A stretch of 64,000 bases of DNA from Streptomyces chromofuscus (GTDB lineage Bacteria; Actinomycetota; Actinomycetes; Streptomycetales; Streptomycetaceae): NCBI RefSeq assembly GCF_015160875.1, contig NZ_CP063374.1, forward strand, positions 930,001 to 994,000. Reading direction: 5' to 3'. The translations under genes were made by a program, and so were the position numbers. This document shows, one piece after another, positions 62,486-64,000 of the stretch. The notes under the pieces are model-generated. The model saw nothing but the letters and a program-made list of their open reading frames with translations, was not told the DNA's origin and made no database searches. The first letter of the stretch is position 1. Each line of letters starts with the position of its first letter.

Positions 62486-63394
62486 TCAGTGGCGGCCGGC
62501 CCGCCGCACCGGCTCGGCTCGGAGGATCACCGAGCGGGTGAGGTGGCGGGGCCGGTCGGGGTCGAGACCCTGGGCCGTCGCCACCGCGACGGCGAGGCGC
62601 TGGGCGCGGACGAGTTCGGCGAGCGGGTCCAGGCCGCCCTCCACCCACTGCCCGCCGGTGGCCCGCACCTGTGCGGCGAGTCCCTCGGGCGCGGCACCGA
62701 GCATCCAGGTGGCCGTGCCGCGGGTGGTGATGCTGAGGGGGCCGTGCCGGTACTCCATCGCCGGGTAGGACTCGGTCCAGGCCTGGGCCGCCTCGCGCAT
62801 CTTCAGGGCCGCCTCGTGGGCGAGTCCCACGGTCCAGCCGGTGCCGAGGAAGGTGAACTGGGAGCTGTCCACGAGCCCTTCGGGCAGGCCGGTGTCCAGC
62901 GCGGTGCGGGCGTCCTCGACCACGGCGTCGGTGTGCAGGCCGAGGTGCGCGCGGAGCAGGGTGAGCGCGGTGGTGGCGAAGCGGGTCTGCACGACCGACC
63001 GCTCGTCGGCGAAGTCGAGTACGGCCACGTCGTCGGCGGCGTCCATGACGGGCGTGTGCGGGTCGGCGGTGATCGCCGAGGTGCGGGTACGTCCGTGCAG
63101 CTTCCGCAGCAGGTCGAGCACCTCGGTGGTGGTGCCGGAGCGGCTGAGGGCGAGGATCCGGTCGTAGGTCCGGCCGTGAGGGAACTCCGAGGCGGCGAAG
63201 GCGTCCGTCTCGCCCTGCCCGGCGCCCTCGCGCAAGGCGGCGGCGGACTGCGCCATGAAGTACGAGGTGCCGCATCCGACGATCGCGACCCGCTCCCCCG
63301 CCGCCGGCAGCGCCGCGCGGAGCTTGGGTGCGAGCTCCGCGGCCCGGGTCCAGCACTCCGGCTGGCTGCGCAGCTCCTCCTCGACATGTGTCAT
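62486..63394 (-). CDS. Double-SIS sugar-phosphate isomerase/deaminase (AgaS/GlmS-C type)
   Basis: A 302-residue protein with two SIS domains. The first has RVAIVGCGTSYFMAQSAA (about 36-53) and LALSRSGTTTEVLDLL (sugar-phosphate binding); the second has FLGTGWTVGLAHEAALKMREA and YPAMEYRHGPLSI. This resembles the isomerase half of GlmS and the AgaS/FrlB group (ketose-/aldose-amino sugar phosphate isomerase or deaminase). ATG 63394 follows GGGAGGGG. It lies upstream of the aldolase on the same strand (242-base gap) and opposite a DeoR regulator. Confidence 0.85.
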   Translation of the reverse strand: MTHVEEELRSQPECWTRAAELAPKLRAALPAAGERVAIVGCGTSYFMAQSAAALREGAGQGETDAFAASEFPHGRTYDRILALSRSGTTTEVLDLLRKLHGRTRTSAITADPHTPVMDAADDVAVLDFADERSVVQTRFATTALTLLRAHLGLHTDAVVEDARTALDTGLPEGLVDSSQFTFLGTGWTVGLAHEAALKMREAAQAWTESYPAMEYRHGPLSITTRGTATWMLGAAPEGLAAQVRATGGQWVEGGLDPLAELVRAQRLAVAVATAQGLDPDRPRHLTRSVILRAEPVRRAGRH

Positions 63395-63415
63395 GCCGTG
63401 CCCCTCCCTGCACGT

Positions 63416-63463
63416 GATTGTTCCTGCAAGATACAGCGCGCTTTCGAGCAGGATCAAGCAATC
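63416..63463. promoter_or_regulatory. Promoter and candidate operator between SIS gene and DeoR regulator
   Basis: For the SIS gene, minus strand, -35 TTGATC and -10 TATCTT are separated by 18 bases, placing transcription near 63421. An imperfect inverted repeat (GATTGTTCCTGC at 63416, GCAGGATCAAGCAATC at 63448) overlaps both boxes, as expected of a repressor site. The regulator would be the adjacent DeoR protein. Confidence 0.45.
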
Positions 63464-63522
63464 CGATGAACAGAGTGCTGCGCTAGGGTCACCCGGTACG
63501 AGGAACGCGGATGGAGGTGCGG

Positions 63523-64000
63523 ATGTCGCGGGACGCCCGCTGGAAGGCGCTGCTGGAACTGCTCGTCGAGCGCGGCCGGCTGGACGTCGAGGAGGCCGCC
63601 GCCGAACTGGAGGTGTCGGCGGCGACGATCCGCCGGGACTTCGACCGGCTCGCCGAGCAGCAGATGCTGGTCCGCACGCGTGGCGGCGCGGTCGTGCACG
63701 GGGTGTCGTACGAGCTGCCCCTGCGGTACAAGACGGCTCGCCGCGCCTCCGAGAAGCAGCGCATCGCCCGGGCGGTCGCGGACCTGGTCGCGCCCGGCGA
63801 GGCGGTCGGGCTGACCGGCGGCACGACCACCACCGAGGTGGCGCGGGCCCTGGCCGTGCGCGGCGACCTCGCGTCCGGCTCGCCCGCGCTCACCGTCGTC
63901 ACCAACGCGCTGAACATCGCCAACGAGCTGGCCGTCCGACCCCAGTTCAAGATCGTCGTGACGGGCGGGGTGGCCCGCGCCCAGTCGTACGAGCTCATCG
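63523..64000 (+). CDS. DeoR-family regulator, cut by the right window edge
   Basis: At least 159 residues, open to the edge. The HTH reads WKALLELLVERGRLDVEEAAAELEVSAATIRRDFDRL, followed by MLVRTRGGAVVHG, then the sugar-phosphate sensor domain with VGLTGGTTTTEVARAL and TVVTNALNIANEL and VVTGGVAR. ATG 63523 has GGAGGTG upstream; ATG 63511 is an alternative four codons earlier. The gene is divergent from the SIS gene, and probably represses it and the aldolase gene. Confidence 0.88.
   Translation, partial: MSRDARWKALLELLVERGRLDVEEAAAELEVSAATIRRDFDRLAEQQMLVRTRGGAVVHGVSYELPLRYKTARRASEKQRIARAVADLVAPGEAVGLTGGTTTTEVARALAVRGDLASGSPALTVVTNALNIANELAVRPQFKIVVTGGVARAQSYELI

Overview
The window is very GC-rich DNA with strong third-position GC bias, many GTG starts, and Streptomyces hallmarks: a WhiB protein, a regulator with GAF and PucR-type HTH regions, double-TerD and HpnB-like proteins, and a lone RsbW-like ATPase. 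It is almost certainly a Streptomyces chromosome. No rRNA, tRNA, CRISPR array or insertion sequence was recognised. All calls come from reading the sequence; no database search was run.

Region 1 (about 1-33 kb) is an accessory stress island. It has three sigma factors of the ECF41/SigJ type (sigma70 regions 2 and 4 plus a SnoaL-like C-terminal domain) and one broken fragment of a fourth. Seventeen copies of one promoter-like motif, TGTCACA-N16-GGTC, with exactly 16 bases between the boxes each time, stand in the correct orientation before most transcription units here, including all three sigma genes. Established work on ECF41 reports a TGTCACA -35 box, a CGTC -10 box and linkage to carboxymuconolactone decarboxylases, oxidoreductases and epimerases (COE genes), so this looks like an ECF41 regulon gathered in one place. 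Likely members are alpha/beta hydrolases, two cupins, an NmrA-like reductase followed by pyruvate dehydrogenase E1 and an E2, an acetyltransferase, an orphan cytochrome b, ferredoxin reductase, 7Fe ferredoxin, an SdhA-like flavoprotein, Ohr, YceI, WhiB, NDH-2 and two small coiled-coil proteins.

The island is decaying. A carboxymuconolactone decarboxylase gene and an epimerase-like SDR gene carry internal deletions, a PIG-L deacetylase start is fused to an ECF41 end, a secreted hydrolase has an apparent one-base frameshift, and remnants of a LuxR-type ATPase and of a coiled-coil/HTH protein remain.

Region 2 (33-64 kb) looks like ordinary Streptomyces chromosome: an MHS transporter with a convergent PucR-type regulator and 3-hydroxybutyrate dehydrogenase; NUDIX, Lnt, polymer ligase-like, PH-domain, glutamate racemase-like and HpnB-like genes; a double-TerD gene; MOSC; a beta-helix/AAA fusion; a large membrane hydrolase; DeoR regulator; SRPBCC protein with a 162-bp tandem duplication; cysteine synthase-like enzyme; RsbW-like ATPase; ROK regulator; AlkB; RlmG-like methyltransferase; and a sugar-phosphate cluster (class II aldolase, SIS protein, divergent DeoR regulator cut by the right edge). 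None of these genes shows the motif.
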